A DNA stretch of 64,000 nt from Acidiflorens sp963847715 (GTDB lineage Bacteria > Acidobacteriota > Terriglobia > Terriglobales > Acidobacteriaceae). Below, in pieces: positions 25,144 to 32,908 of the stretch. The stretch is taken from positions 256,009-320,008 of the forward strand of contig CAWKAZ010000005.1 in assembly GCA_963847715.1 (NCBI GenBank), read 5' to 3'. The translations under genes and the position numbers were made by a program. The first letter of the stretch is position 1. Each line of letters begins with the position of its first letter. Below the pieces are notes generated by a model. The model had not been told where the DNA came from. It made no database searches and saw only the letters and a list, made by a program, of their open reading frames with translations.

Positions 25144-26544
25144 ATGGCGAAGCTGAAGAATTCCCCTGCGTCAGATTTGAAGAAGGCACTTGCCGAAGTG
25201 AAGTCGTCCAGCCATGACCGTGCTGGTGCCGGACACACCATCGAACCGGCCAAGGGCAAATTGGGCGTCATGATCCCCGGCATGGGCGCAGTCGCCACCA
25301 CCTTTGTTGCCGGAGTCGAAGCCGTCCGCAAAGGAATCGCGCACCCGATCGGCTCGCTCACGCAGATGGGCACCATCCGGCTCGGTAAGCGCACCGACGG
25401 CCGCTCGCCGAAGATCAACGAATTCGTTCCTTTGGCCGGCCTCAATGATCTGGTCTTTACCGGCTGGGACATTTTCGAAGACAACATGTACGCCGCCGCC
25501 CGCAACGCCGGAGTGCTCGAACGTGACCTGCTCGACAAAGTGAAAGGCCGCCTCAGTGCCATCACTCCGATGAAGGCCGTGTTCGACCACGAGTACGTCA
25601 AGAAGATTGACGGGCCGAACGTGAAGAAGGGCAAAAACAAGATGGACCTGGCCGAACAGCTTCGCCAGGACATCCGCGACTTCAAGAAATCGAGCCGCGC
25701 CAGCCGCCTCGTGACCATCTGGTGCGCGTCTACCGAGAGCTTCATCAAGCCAAAGCCGATACACCAAAGCGTGAAGTCGCTGGAGCAGGCGATGTTCAAG
25801 AACGACAAGAACATTCCGCCTTCGATGATCTACGCCTACGCCTCGCTGATGGAGAGCGTCCCCTTCGCCAACGGCGCGCCGAACCTGACAGTCGACATTC
25901 CCGCCATGCTCGAACTGGCGCGCGAGCGCGAAGTCCCCATCTGTGGCAAGGATTTCAAGACTGGTCAGACGCTGCTGAAGACCGTGCTTGCTCCCGCATT
26001 CAAGGCGCGCCTACTCGGCCTGAGCGGATGGTATTCGACCAACATTCTCGGCAACCGCGACGGCGAGGTGTTAGACGATCCCGGGTCATTCAAAACCAAG
26101 GAAGAATCCAAGCTCGGCGCTCTCGAACACATTCTGCAACCGGCCCTGTATCCCGAACTCTACGGCAATATCTTCCACAAAGTCCGCATCAACTATTACC
26201 CGCCGCGCGGCGACAACAAAGAAGGCTGGGACAACATCGACATCTTCGGATGGCTCGGCTATCCGATGCAGATCAAAGTGGACTTCCTCTGCCGCGACTC
26301 GATTCTTGCCGCACCCATCGTGCTCGACCTCGTGCTCTTCATGGATCTGGCGCAGCGGACGCCTGAACTGCGCCGCCTCGGAATCCAGGAATGGCTCAGC
26401 TTTTACCTGAAGTCCCCGATGACTGCTCCGGGCCTGTATCCCGAGCACGATCTGTTCATTCAGTTGATGAAGCTGAAGAACACATTACGGCATTTGAAGG
26501 GCGAAGAGTTGATCACGCACCTGGGGTTGGAATACTACGACTGA
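25144..26544 (+). CDS. ino1: Inositol-3-phosphate synthase
   Basis: 466 residues. The NAD-binding start GKLGVMIPGMGAVATTFVAG replaces a classic Rossmann glycine loop. Family signatures follow: FTGWDIFEDNMY, SLMESVPFANGAPN, GKDFKTGQTLLKT (catalytic lysines) and GWYSTNILGNRDGEVL, with WDNIDIFGWLGYPMQIKVDFLCRDS near the end. It cyclizes glucose 6-phosphate to myo-inositol 3-phosphate, the first step to inositol lipids. The gene is complete and single. Confidence 0.95.
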   Translation: MAKLKNSPASDLKKALAEVKSSSHDRAGAGHTIEPAKGKLGVMIPGMGAVATTFVAGVEAVRKGIAHPIGSLTQMGTIRLGKRTDGRSPKINEFVPLAGLNDLVFTGWDIFEDNMYAAARNAGVLERDLLDKVKGRLSAITPMKAVFDHEYVKKIDGPNVKKGKNKMDLAEQLRQDIRDFKKSSRASRLVTIWCASTESFIKPKPIHQSVKSLEQAMFKNDKNIPPSMIYAYASLMESVPFANGAPNLTVDIPAMLELAREREVPICGKDFKTGQTLLKTVLAPAFKARLLGLSGWYSTNILGNRDGEVLDDPGSFKTKEESKLGALEHILQPALYPELYGNIFHKVRINYYPPRGDNKEGWDNIDIFGWLGYPMQIKVDFLCRDSILAAPIVLDLVLFMDLAQRTPELRRLGIQEWLSFYLKSPMTAPGLYPEHDLFIQLMKLKNTLRHLKGEELITHLGLEYYD

Positions 26545-26553
26545 GGATTAAGA

Positions 26554-26585
26554 GCGGAGGGACGGGTCACGCCTTGTCCCTCCGC
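26554..26585. terminator. Hairpin between ino1 and the Phd-like gene
   Basis: Ten perfect base pairs (GCGGAGGGAC, 26554-26563; GTCCCTCCGC, 26576-26585) lie between two convergent genes. The stem covers the last codons and the stop of the minus-strand antitoxin gene, so it can terminate ino1 transcription and also structure the antitoxin 3' end. Confidence 0.6.
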
Positions 26586-26743
26586 CGGATTGTGTCGTTG
26601 ACCAAATCTTTGGAGTGCACAGGCACCAGCCTGACGAGCGGGACGCCACGTTTTGTAATAAGCACATGTTCTCTCGTTTTGCGGACGTGCTCAAGCCACG
26701 CGTAGCAATGTGTCCTGAATTCGCTGACACTGACCTTTTTCAA
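26567..26743 (-). CDS. Phd/YefM-family antitoxin (orphan, TTG start)
   Basis: 58 residues starting at TTG 26743, with AGAGG 6 nt upstream. The sequence KKVSVSEFRTHCYAWLEHV, then VLITKRGVPLVRLVPV, is the Phd/YefM antitoxin fold start and beta-strand. It has no toxin gene after it; ino1 is convergent. The gene is short and lacks an ATG, so it is easily missed. Its ribosome site overlaps the stop of the DUF4287 gene, which suggests co-translation. It may be an immunity remnant. Confidence 0.7.
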   Translation of the reverse strand: MKKVSVSEFRTHCYAWLEHVRKTREHVLITKRGVPLVRLVPVHSKDLVNDTIRRRDKA

Positions 26744-26752
26744 AGCAAACCT

Positions 26753-27379
26753 CTAATCATCCAGTTCCCAAGCCTTCTTCAGCCATCTTCTTAATTCATC
26801 GTCAATATCCGCTTTCGCCTTGATCTCGATCCGCCGCGTGATCCGGTCCTTCTTCTCATACCCTCCCGTATCGATCAGACGCTTGGGAGTCTTCATATTT
26901 CCCAGGGCAAATCCGAGATCGATTCGCGTATTAGTCGACGGCTTGATCTGCGCGAAAACATGTTTGCGGTAGAAGGGCACCATCGTCTTGCACGGACACG
27001 CCTTCACATCGGAACCGAGCGACAATCCGAGCTTCAGCAATTCTTCATACAGTGGACGCAGCGCCGCCCGCGGCCCCGAATACTGCGCCTCTACCCATTC
27101 GGCGGCAGTTTTCAGATAAGCTTCGGGGGAGTCTTCTTCCATGTTCTTGCCGTCTGCGCGGCCCGCCAGCCATGCCGCGTAATTTGTCCCGAGCTTGTGC
27201 TCCTTCTTCAGCCATTCGCGGCGTCCTCTTTCGGTTAGCGGCCCGGACTTGGTGATCAGCACGAGCCACTCTTCAAGCGAGCGCCCCGTCTTCTGCGGGA
27301 GTTCCTGCATCCACTTTTGTGTCATCGCTACGCCCGGGTGGACGCTATACAAACGATGTGACGATTTCGCGGCAGACAT
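26753..27379 (-). CDS. DUF4287/DUF5655 domain protein
   Basis: 208 residues from ATG 27379, preceded by GGAGGT at normal spacing. The N-terminal part (WMQELPQKTGRSLEEWLVLI, then LTERGRREWLKKEHKLGTNYA) is a DUF4287 domain. The C-terminal half (PLYEELLKLGLSLGSDVKACPCKTMVPFYRKHVFAQIKP) is DUF5655-like, with a predicted-transport or nucleic-acid-binding fold. The biochemical role is unknown. It lies directly upstream of the Phd-like antitoxin. Confidence 0.8.
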   Translation of the reverse strand: MSAAKSSHRLYSVHPGVAMTQKWMQELPQKTGRSLEEWLVLITKSGPLTERGRREWLKKEHKLGTNYAAWLAGRADGKNMEEDSPEAYLKTAAEWVEAQYSGPRAALRPLYEELLKLGLSLGSDVKACPCKTMVPFYRKHVFAQIKPSTNTRIDLGFALGNMKTPKRLIDTGGYEKKDRITRRIEIKAKADIDDELRRWLKKAWELDD

Positions 27380-27435
27380 ACACCACCTCCGGGCGCTAAT
27401 GATATCGAATCCCGCCACAAGTTAGAATCGACGTA

Positions 27436-27906
27436 ATGGCCAAGCGAACGTCCACCCGCGGACACAGCACCACTTACGTCGATCTGCAGAAGAACTACTG
27501 TTTCGGATGCGGCACCGCCAACCCCGACGGTATGCGCCTGCGCTTCACTTATGACGAGGAGCGCCACTGCTTCGTCTGCCGCTTCCGCCTCGGTAAGCGC
27601 TACACCGGACCTCCCGCCCACTGCCACGGCGGCATCATCGCCACCATCCTCGACGAAGCCATGGGCAAGGTGAACAAACTGCGGCATGTGGTAGCGCTGA
27701 CCTCCGAGATTACCGTGAACTATCGCAAGCCCGTCCCGCTGAACAAGCCGCTCCGGGTGGAATCCCGTGAAGTCGAAGTAAAGGGCCGCAAGCACATCAA
27801 CATGGCCGAGATTCTGAACGACAAAGATGAAGTCCTGGCCCGCAGCCAAGGCGTCTTCATCGCCATCGATCCTCACAAAATGTTCGCCAAGTTCGTGGAG
27901 CGCTAA
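27436..27906 (+). CDS. PaaI-like hotdog-fold thioesterase
   Basis: 156 residues. A cysteine pair (NYCFGCGTANPDG) opens the protein. The hotdog core has HCHGGIIATILDEAMGKV (helix with Asp/Glu catalytic region) and VNYRKPVPLNKPLRVESREVEVKGRKH. These hydrolyse acyl-CoA thioesters, often phenylacetyl or long-chain. The gene is convergent with nothing and is followed by a hairpin. The substrate is unknown. Confidence 0.85.
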   Translation: MAKRTSTRGHSTTYVDLQKNYCFGCGTANPDGMRLRFTYDEERHCFVCRFRLGKRYTGPPAHCHGGIIATILDEAMGKVNKLRHVVALTSEITVNYRKPVPLNKPLRVESREVEVKGRKHINMAEILNDKDEVLARSQGVFIAIDPHKMFAKFVER

Positions 27907-27929
27907 TCGTAGATGGTCAAACAATGTAG

Positions 27930-27949
27930 GGCGGACACTCCTGTCCGCC
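27930..27949. terminator. Short perfect hairpin (GGCGGACA/TGTCCGCC)
   Basis: An 8-bp stem and 4-nt loop lie 24 bp after the thioesterase stop. Without a T tract it may be a terminator or a copy of a dispersed hairpin repeat. Confidence 0.45.
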
Positions 27950-27996
27950 GCTATGGATCATTCCCAGGGCTGCGGGTTCGCGTAGAATGAGTCGTC

Positions 27997-28227
27997 ATGC
28001 TGCTGGCTGACAAGCAGATATGGCGGGAAGCCCCGAATTCCGTTCGTATTCCGACCGGGATTCTGGTCGCGCTCGCCCTGGGGCTGAGATGCTATGGCGT
28101 CTATCGTTCTGCGCGGAACACTCCGAAGCGGTCTCCCAAGGTGCAGCGTATTGAGCGTATAGTCGCCATCAGCCTCTGGAGTTTTATTGCCGCAGCGGTG
28201 GCTCTGCTGCTTATCTCCGAGCGCTAG
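27997..28227 (+). CDS. Small membrane protein
   Basis: 76 residues, ATG 27997. Two hydrophobic helices (TGILVALALGLRCYGVY and IVAISLWSFIAAAVALLLI) are joined by a strongly basic loop (RSARNTPKRSPKVQR). No family is recognized. It lies between the thioesterase and pdxS, all on the plus strand. Confidence 0.55.
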   Translation: MLLADKQIWREAPNSVRIPTGILVALALGLRCYGVYRSARNTPKRSPKVQRIERIVAISLWSFIAAAVALLLISER

Positions 28228-28293
28228 GATTCCTGTGGCACGGTGTCTCTACGATGTAAAATAGAGACTAGAAGGCGCTCTGCGCGCCTATCC

Positions 28294-28307
28294 TTCGCGA
28301 TCGCGAA
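28294..28307. promoter_or_regulatory. 14-bp perfect palindrome upstream of pdxS
   Basis: TTCGCGATCGCGAA lies 23 bp before the pdxS ATG, next to a GGCGC/GCGCC mini-hairpin (28273-28287). It could be an operator; no regulator gene is adjacent. Confidence 0.3.
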
Positions 28308-28330
28308 AAGGTATCCAACAGGTATTTACT

Positions 28331-29256
28331 ATGTCGCAAAACAACGGACACAACACCACCAGTCTTCGCCTGAAGACCGGCCTCGCCGAAATGCTAAAAG
28401 GCGGCGTCATCATGGACGTCACCACCGCCAAGCAAGCCGAAATCGCCGAGCGATCCGGCGCCGTAGCCGTCATGGCGCTAGAGCGCGTCCCCGCACAGAT
28501 TCGCGCCGAAGGCGGAGTGGCACGCATGGCCTCGCCAAAAATCATCCGCGAAATCATGGGCGCCGTCGACATTCCCGTCATGGCCAAGTGCCGCATCGGC
28601 CATTTTGCCGAAGCGCAGATTCTGCAGGAACTCGGCGTCGACTACATCGACGAGTCCGAAGTCCTCACTCCCGCCGACGAAGCCCATCACGTCGACAAGC
28701 ACGCCTTCAAAGTCCCATTTGTCTGCGGAGCCCGCAACCTCGGCGAAGCCCTCCGCCGCATCGCCGAAGGCGCGTGCATGATCCGCACCAAAGGCGAAGC
28801 CGGCACCGGAGACGTAGTCCACGCGGTCAAGCACATCCGCCAGATCGTGCAGGAGATGCGCATCCTCACCGTGCTCGGCGAAGAAGAACTCTACGCCAAA
28901 GCCAAAGAGCACGGAGCCCCCTACGAACTGATCAAACATGGTAGCGAAAGAAGGGCAAGCTCCCCGTCCCCAATTTCTCCGCCGGAGGCATCGCCACCCC
29001 CGCCGACGCCTCGCTCGTCATGCAACTGGGAGCTGAGGCTGTGTTCGTAGGCTCGGGAATCTTCATGAAAGACAGCACCACGTTTGCCGACCCGGTTGAA
29101 GCGGAGAAACGCGCGAAGGCCATCGTGCGGGCGGCGACGCACTACAAAGATCCGAAGGTGTTGCTGGAGGTCAGCGAAGATCTGCAGGGAGCGATGAAGG
29201 GATTGGCCGTCAGCGGGCTCGACGAAGCGCAGATGCTACAGACAAGAGGATGGTAA
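28331..29256 (+). pseudogene. pdxS: Pyridoxal 5'-phosphate synthase subunit PdxS (frameshifted in this sequence)
   Basis: The first part (to about 28940) has LAEMLKGGVIMDVTTAKQA, the ALERVPAQIRAEGGVARM loop and CGARNLGEALRRIAEGACM, all typical of PdxS. It then leaves frame, and the C-terminal part resumes as VPNFSAGGIATPADAS and GAEAVFVGSGIFM in another frame. Two extra bases, at about 28939 and 28953 (a GGG run), explain this. Summed length fits the roughly 300-residue family. PdxS with PdxT (32909) makes vitamin B6. A sequencing error is more likely than loss. Confidence 0.85.
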
Positions 29257-29279
29257 GTAGCCTTATCGCACAGTCTTTG

Positions 29280-29942
29280 TCAGCCTGACGATTCGTCAAG
29301 CTTCTTTTTCGCCTCAGATCGCAGACTGAGCAGGTATTGTTCGGACTCGATGTTTTCCCTCATTAGTCGGATGCTTGCCTTGTATGCAAACAAACCGAGT
29401 AGGACCGTGTGAGTCAGAATGGCTACCAAATCGCGTTCTGAGTTCTCTTTCAATATCTCCTTGCCAAAGTGGCTCTGCAAAATGCCGTGCAACAGGGATA
29501 GCTTTTTGGTCCCAAGCTCCTCGATCGAGTCGGCATCGACGTCATGAGCGAAATCATTTCGGAGTTTTCGTACGCAATCTGCATAGTTCATGATGTACGT
29601 GGGAATCAATCTGCAAGAGTCGAGAAGGTCAAGCTTAAGCGAGAATGTGAAGTCGCGATTCTCTGACAACGTTCGATATTTGGGTATCCAACACGCCAAG
29701 ACAGAATCTAGATAGTGCTCAATCGTCAGTGCCGACATAATCACCATGGCCCGGTCGTCCCGAAGCTTGTTGATTCTCCTGAGGAAATTCGGAACGGCCA
29801 AGTTCCAATCTTCCGCATGAACGACCTCGCCCATGAAAGGTTCGCGGAGGAGACATTCTCCTCTTTTGCCGCTCAGGATTAGGCCCTTTTTCTCGAACAG
29901 CTCTTTGTTGCGTGCAAAAATGGATTGGTTCATCAAGACCAT
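29280..29942 (-). CDS. Hypothetical protein, MltR-like
   Basis: 220 residues from ATG 29942 (AAGAG upstream). The central part, RAMVIMSALTIEHYLDSVLACW, then KLDLLDSCRLIPTYIMNYADCVRKLRNDFAHD, has the spacing and the RNDFAH motif of mannitol-repressor-like (MltR) and related DUF4145-type proteins. A hydrophobic helix (ILTHTVLLGLFAYKA) is near the end. This stretch of DNA is visibly less GC-rich than its neighbours, which hints at recent acquisition. Confidence 0.55.
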   Translation of the reverse strand: MVLMNQSIFARNKELFEKKGLILSGKRGECLLREPFMGEVVHAEDWNLAVPNFLRRINKLRDDRAMVIMSALTIEHYLDSVLACWIPKYRTLSENRDFTFSLKLDLLDSCRLIPTYIMNYADCVRKLRNDFAHDVDADSIEELGTKKLSLLHGILQSHFGKEILKENSERDLVAILTHTVLLGLFAYKASIRLMRENIESEQYLLSLRSEAKKKLDESSG

Positions 29943-30101
29943 TCTGCTCTTCGAATCATGTCGGAGCAACGTGGCGGGTGGCGCTCCTCTGACATCAATC
30001 AACTACTGGGGGGCAGCGGGGGGCCCGGGTCACGACCCGACGGTATCTCGCCGACCAAAGCAGATGGATTGGGAGATCCCTAGCCAAGTAGCAAAGCTCA
30101 G

Positions 30102-30590
30102 CTACCAGCCTCCCGTTAATCGGTACTTCATCTTACCCATCAGGTTGTGAGTAATGAGGCTGTAAACGTAGATCCTCACGGCCTTGTCGCCATCGGCCTC
30201 TGCCGTATAAGTGCCCGGAGTCAAGTTTGCGCATTTGCGAAAACCAGCTTGGCACCACAACATTATGTGTTGTCCGTTTAGGATCGCGTGCACCGATTCC
30301 TGCTGGATGGCATGGTGTGTCGTGTAGGCAGGTGTCCCGGGCGTCGTATTGGTCGTGCAGTTCGTAGTCGCGTTGACGCTACCACTTGTTGTATTGCCGT
30401 ATGTAGTCGCATCAACACTACCATTGGTATTGCAATTGGTATCCGAACTTCCAGCCGTGGCGGCGTGATGGATGGCCAAGTCCCTTTGCCAAGCTTCAGT
30501 TCCAATCACTTCAATTTGAAATGTCGGACGATCCTTGGCAAAAGCCATGAAAGATAAGAACACGCACGCGATCGTGGCGAATCGTTTCAT
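30102..30590 (-). CDS. Secreted Thr/Asn-rich hypothetical protein
   Basis: 162 residues. A signal peptide (FATIACVFLSFMAFA) is followed by a low-complexity middle (about 47-90) with GSVDATTYGNTTSGSVNATT blocks and paired cysteines. The C-terminal part is beta-rich (HAILNGQHIMLWCQAG; LTPGTYTAEADG). AGGAG precedes the ATG. No family is known. The repeat segment is encoded by imperfect 12-15-bp DNA repeats, and base composition is low in GC. Confidence 0.6.
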   Translation of the reverse strand: MKRFATIACVFLSFMAFAKDRPTFQIEVIGTEAWQRDLAIHHAATAGSSDTNCNTNGSVDATTYGNTTSGSVNATTNCTTNTTPGTPAYTTHHAIQQESVHAILNGQHIMLWCQAGFRKCANLTPGTYTAEADGDKAVRIYVYSLITHNLMGKMKYRLTGGW

Positions 30591-30786
30591 AGTCTTCTCC
30601 TTTGGGAATCGACGTGACTAGCTAGGGGCCGGAAACGAACGCGGACAGCCGCAATACAGCGTTGGTAACTATATGCCCATGCCCGCAAACCACCAATAAC
30701 ACGTTCGTGCCGGGCGCTTCACGTTTCGCGGTTTTCGAAACATTCCATGACTGCATGGGGCATGGGATTTCTCCACAAAAACCAAA

Positions 30787-30809
30787 AGCCCCGCTAGTCA
30801 GGCGGGGCT
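30787..30809 (-). terminator. Intrinsic terminator of the allo-tRNA transcript
   Basis: AGCCCCGC / GCGGGGCT form 8 perfect pairs around a 7-nt loop. Read on the minus strand, a T-rich tract (TTTTGGTTTTTG) follows at once. It is therefore oriented to end the transcript that starts above 30992 and includes the tRNA and the antisense segment. Confidence 0.75.
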
Positions 30810-30816
30810 CAAACAA

Positions 30817-30842
30817 TTGCCAGTTGGTACGCTATCTGCGAA
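30817..30842 (-). other. Antisense copy of the allo-tRNA D/anticodon half
   Basis: Read on the plus strand, these 26 bases match the minus-strand tRNA (30984-30954) in 25 positions, apart from a 5-base deletion of the D-stem 3' strand. On the minus-strand transcript it is therefore complementary to the tRNA's 5' D-stem and to the anticodon stem and loop, including the anticodon. It lies 61 nt after the tRNA 3' end and just before the terminator. Confidence 0.6.
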
Positions 30843-30903
30843 GTAAGCTCATTATAGCATTGCCAAGCAAGCTCTCCGAAAGTTACGAATGTCGAGGGCC
30901 GTG

Positions 30904-30992
30904 CGGAGGACGACGGACTTGAACCGTAATGGCTGACTAGGCCACTCGACTATTTCGCAGATAGCGTCCAGTACCCACTGGCAACGTCCTCC
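30904..30992 (-). tRNA. Allo-tRNA with 8/4 acceptor branch, anticodon GCG
   Basis: A full cloverleaf can be drawn. The acceptor stem GGAGGACG (30992-30985) pairs with CGTCCTCC (30912-30905), 8 bp. The D-stem is CCAGT/ACTGG with loop GGGT. The anticodon stem is GCTAT/ATAGT with loop CTGCGAA, anticodon GCG (reads CGC). The variable arm is a 6-bp stem (AGTGGC/GCCATT) with a 7-nt loop. The T-stem ACGG/CCGT is 4 bp with loop TTCAAGT. The discriminator is G; CCA is not encoded. The long arm and G73 suggest serine charging; Acidobacteria are known to carry such 8/4 tRNAs. Confidence 0.8.
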
Positions 30993-31124
30993 AGACGCAA
31001 CCTGCCTAGATTCAATCTTCGCTTCGCCTTAGGCATTTGCAACGCCACGAAAGTAGACGCTCCAAAAGAAGACTCTTGCTCTTTGCACCTTGCGAACCGT
31101 CATAAACTGTCATAATATGAAGCC

Positions 31125-31499
31125 ATGCCGATGACCTCGCTGAACATCTCTCTCCCCGAAGCACTCAAAGAATACGTTGAAGGGCAGGTCGCCTCCGGAG
31201 ACTGGGGAACGCCCAGCGAATACGTCCGCGAATTGATCCGTCAGGACAAAGCCCGCCGCCTGGGTGATCTCGAACAGGAGCTCGTCGCCGCCGCCGAAGG
31301 GGCGAATATCGAGCTCCCCGTGGCCGATATTCGACGCAAAGGCCTGATTCCGACCTTGCAGGAACGAGCACGTTTGGAGCGCCTGCGCCGCGACATCCGC
31401 GAAGGCCTGGATAGCGGCCCCGCCCGTCCCTGGAGCCCGGCCGAAATGAAGCGCGAAGGCCGCAAGCTTCTGAAGCGCCGGTCCGCTGCAGCAAAGTAA
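31125..31499 (+). CDS. ParD-like antitoxin
   Basis: 124 residues. A ribbon-helix-helix start (MTSLNISLPEALKEYVEGQV), then DWGTPSEYVRELIRQDKARRL, is the ParD/CopG antitoxin pattern. The longer acidic and basic tail (LERLRRDIREGLDSGPARPW) binds the toxin. It ends one base before the toxin ATG. It should repress its own promoter. Confidence 0.85.
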   Translation: MPMTSLNISLPEALKEYVEGQVASGDWGTPSEYVRELIRQDKARRLGDLEQELVAAAEGANIELPVADIRRKGLIPTLQERARLERLRRDIREGLDSGPARPWSPAEMKREGRKLLKRRSAAAK

Positions 31500-31800
31500 A
31501 TGCCCATTCTTGTCGTGCGTCCGCGCGCCTTGCGAGATCTCGCAGAAATTTGGGCATGCATCGCTGACGACAGTCCGGACCAAGCCGACCACTTCGCTGA
31601 CCTGCTAGCAATCAAGATTGAAGCACTTGCCCGCCGGCCGGGTATGGGTCGCCCCAGGCCCCGAGTTGGCGTCTGATCTGCGTAGCTTTACAGTCGGCCG
31701 CTACGTAATCTTCTATCTGCCGATATCTCGGGGTGTTGAGATCGTTCGCGTCCTCCACGGGTCGCGAGACATCGAGGCAACATTTGAAAATGAGCTGTAA
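31500..31800 (+). pseudogene. ParE-like toxin, one frameshift
   Basis: The first frame reads PILVVRPRALRDLAEIWACIA and RRPGMGRPRP, then meets TGA at 31674. Removing one C from the CCCC run at about 31659-31662 restores ELASDLRSFTVGRYVIFYLPI and a normal RelE/ParE end (IVRVLHGSRDIEATF). The summed product is 99-100 residues, the family length. Either the toxin has been inactivated, which is common, or the homopolymer is miscalled. Confidence 0.8.
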
Positions 31801-31805
31801 CTGAC

Positions 31806-31840
31806 TGCCCCACCTTTCGCGCTTTTCGAAACGTGAGATT
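31806..31840. repeat. Dispersed palindromic element, copy 2
   Basis: Reverse complement of 241-275 with two differences. It follows the ParE stop by 6 bp. In this copy one stem arm is imperfect. Confidence 0.65.
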
Positions 31841-31908
31841 GTACGTCCGGGCGTGCAGACGACTTCTCTGCAATACTCGATCCCAACACGGAAATCCAAG
31901 GAGTTCTG

Positions 31909-32661
31909 ATGAGCGGTTCGGTCATACTCGAGATTTGCGTTGATTCTCCGCAGTCTGCCGTTGCCGCTGAGCGTGGCGGGGCTTACCGGATCGAGTTGTG
32001 CAGCTCTCTTTTTGATGGAGGCACCACGCCCAGCGCGGGCATGATCGCCACCGTCCGAAGTCTCATCAAGATTGATTTATGTGTCATGATCCGTCCCCGC
32101 GGCGGAGATTTCTGTTACTCCAATCACGAATTCGCCGCGATGAAACGGGATATCTCGATCGCAAAGCAGTTGCGTGCTGACGGGATCGCGCTGGGAATCC
32201 TTGACCGGAACGGAGACGTAGACACGGCGCGTTGTCGCGAACTGCTCGAGCATGCTCGGCCGCTGAAAGCGACGTTCCACCGCGCGTTTGACATGTCGCG
32301 CGACCTGGACCAATCGCTCGAAGACATTATTGCCTTGGGCTTCGACCGAGTGCTCACTTCTGGCGGAGAACAGAAGGTCGAGGATGCCATCCCGGTCGCC
32401 AGGCGACTGCGCGAGACTGCGGCAACTCGGATCGCTGTGATGATCGGCTCCGGTATTCGCTCGGGCAATGTGCGAGAACTCATCGCGCAGACAGGAGTGC
32501 GCGAGATTCACTCCAGTGCGCGCCACGTTGAAACAAGCTCCATGCACTATCGGAACGAAAAAATCCACATGGGAACCTTGCCGGAATCGGATTACCAACG
32601 GGCCGTCGTCGACGAAGAAGAAGTCCGCAACCTGGTGCGTGCCATTTCAATCGTTGAATAG
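31909..32661 (+). CDS. cutC: Copper homeostasis protein CutC
   Basis: 250 residues, ATG 31909 with AAGGAG 6 nt upstream. A TIM-barrel start, LEICVDSPQSAVAAERGGAYRIELCS, leads to VMIRPRGGDFCYS, KATFHRAFDMSRD and RVLTSGGEQKVEDAI, all CutC signatures. CutC is linked with copper tolerance, although direct copper binding by bacterial CutC is disputed. The gene stands alone. Confidence 0.9.
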   Translation: MSGSVILEICVDSPQSAVAAERGGAYRIELCSSLFDGGTTPSAGMIATVRSLIKIDLCVMIRPRGGDFCYSNHEFAAMKRDISIAKQLRADGIALGILDRNGDVDTARCRELLEHARPLKATFHRAFDMSRDLDQSLEDIIALGFDRVLTSGGEQKVEDAIPVARRLRETAATRIAVMIGSGIRSGNVRELIAQTGVREIHSSARHVETSSMHYRNEKIHMGTLPESDYQRAVVDEEEVRNLVRAISIVE

Positions 32662-32908
32662 CATTTCCGTTGACATAAGAAGTCAGGTGCCCGATGCTTG
32701 AATCACCCGGAGCTGAAGAGGAACTTCCAGGTTGCAGTCTAAGTCGCATGGATTGAGGACTTTAGCTCTAAACCACTTTGAATGAATACTTTGCGAGGTA
32801 CCCTCCGCTAAAGTATCTATTATCAAGACTTTGAAAAATAGAAGGGGGGGAGGGGGGTACCCCTCAACAGGGAACGAAGCGCGTCTTTCGTCCTTTAACC
32901 GCCGCGAA

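Noticed and set aside
25011..25814. 267-residue minus-strand frame opposite ino1
   Set aside because: It lies fully on the complementary strand of an intact, well-recognized synthase and has a Ser/Arg-rich composition typical of a shadow frame.
28294..28307. PdxR-type operator for pdxS
   Set aside because: No MocR/PdxR regulator gene is nearby and PdxR sites are direct repeats; kept only as an unnamed palindrome.
30904..30992. selC (tRNA-Sec)
   Set aside because: The D-arm and 8-bp acceptor resemble selC, but the anticodon loop reads CTGCGAA, with no TCA anticodon, and no selA or selB gene is in the window.
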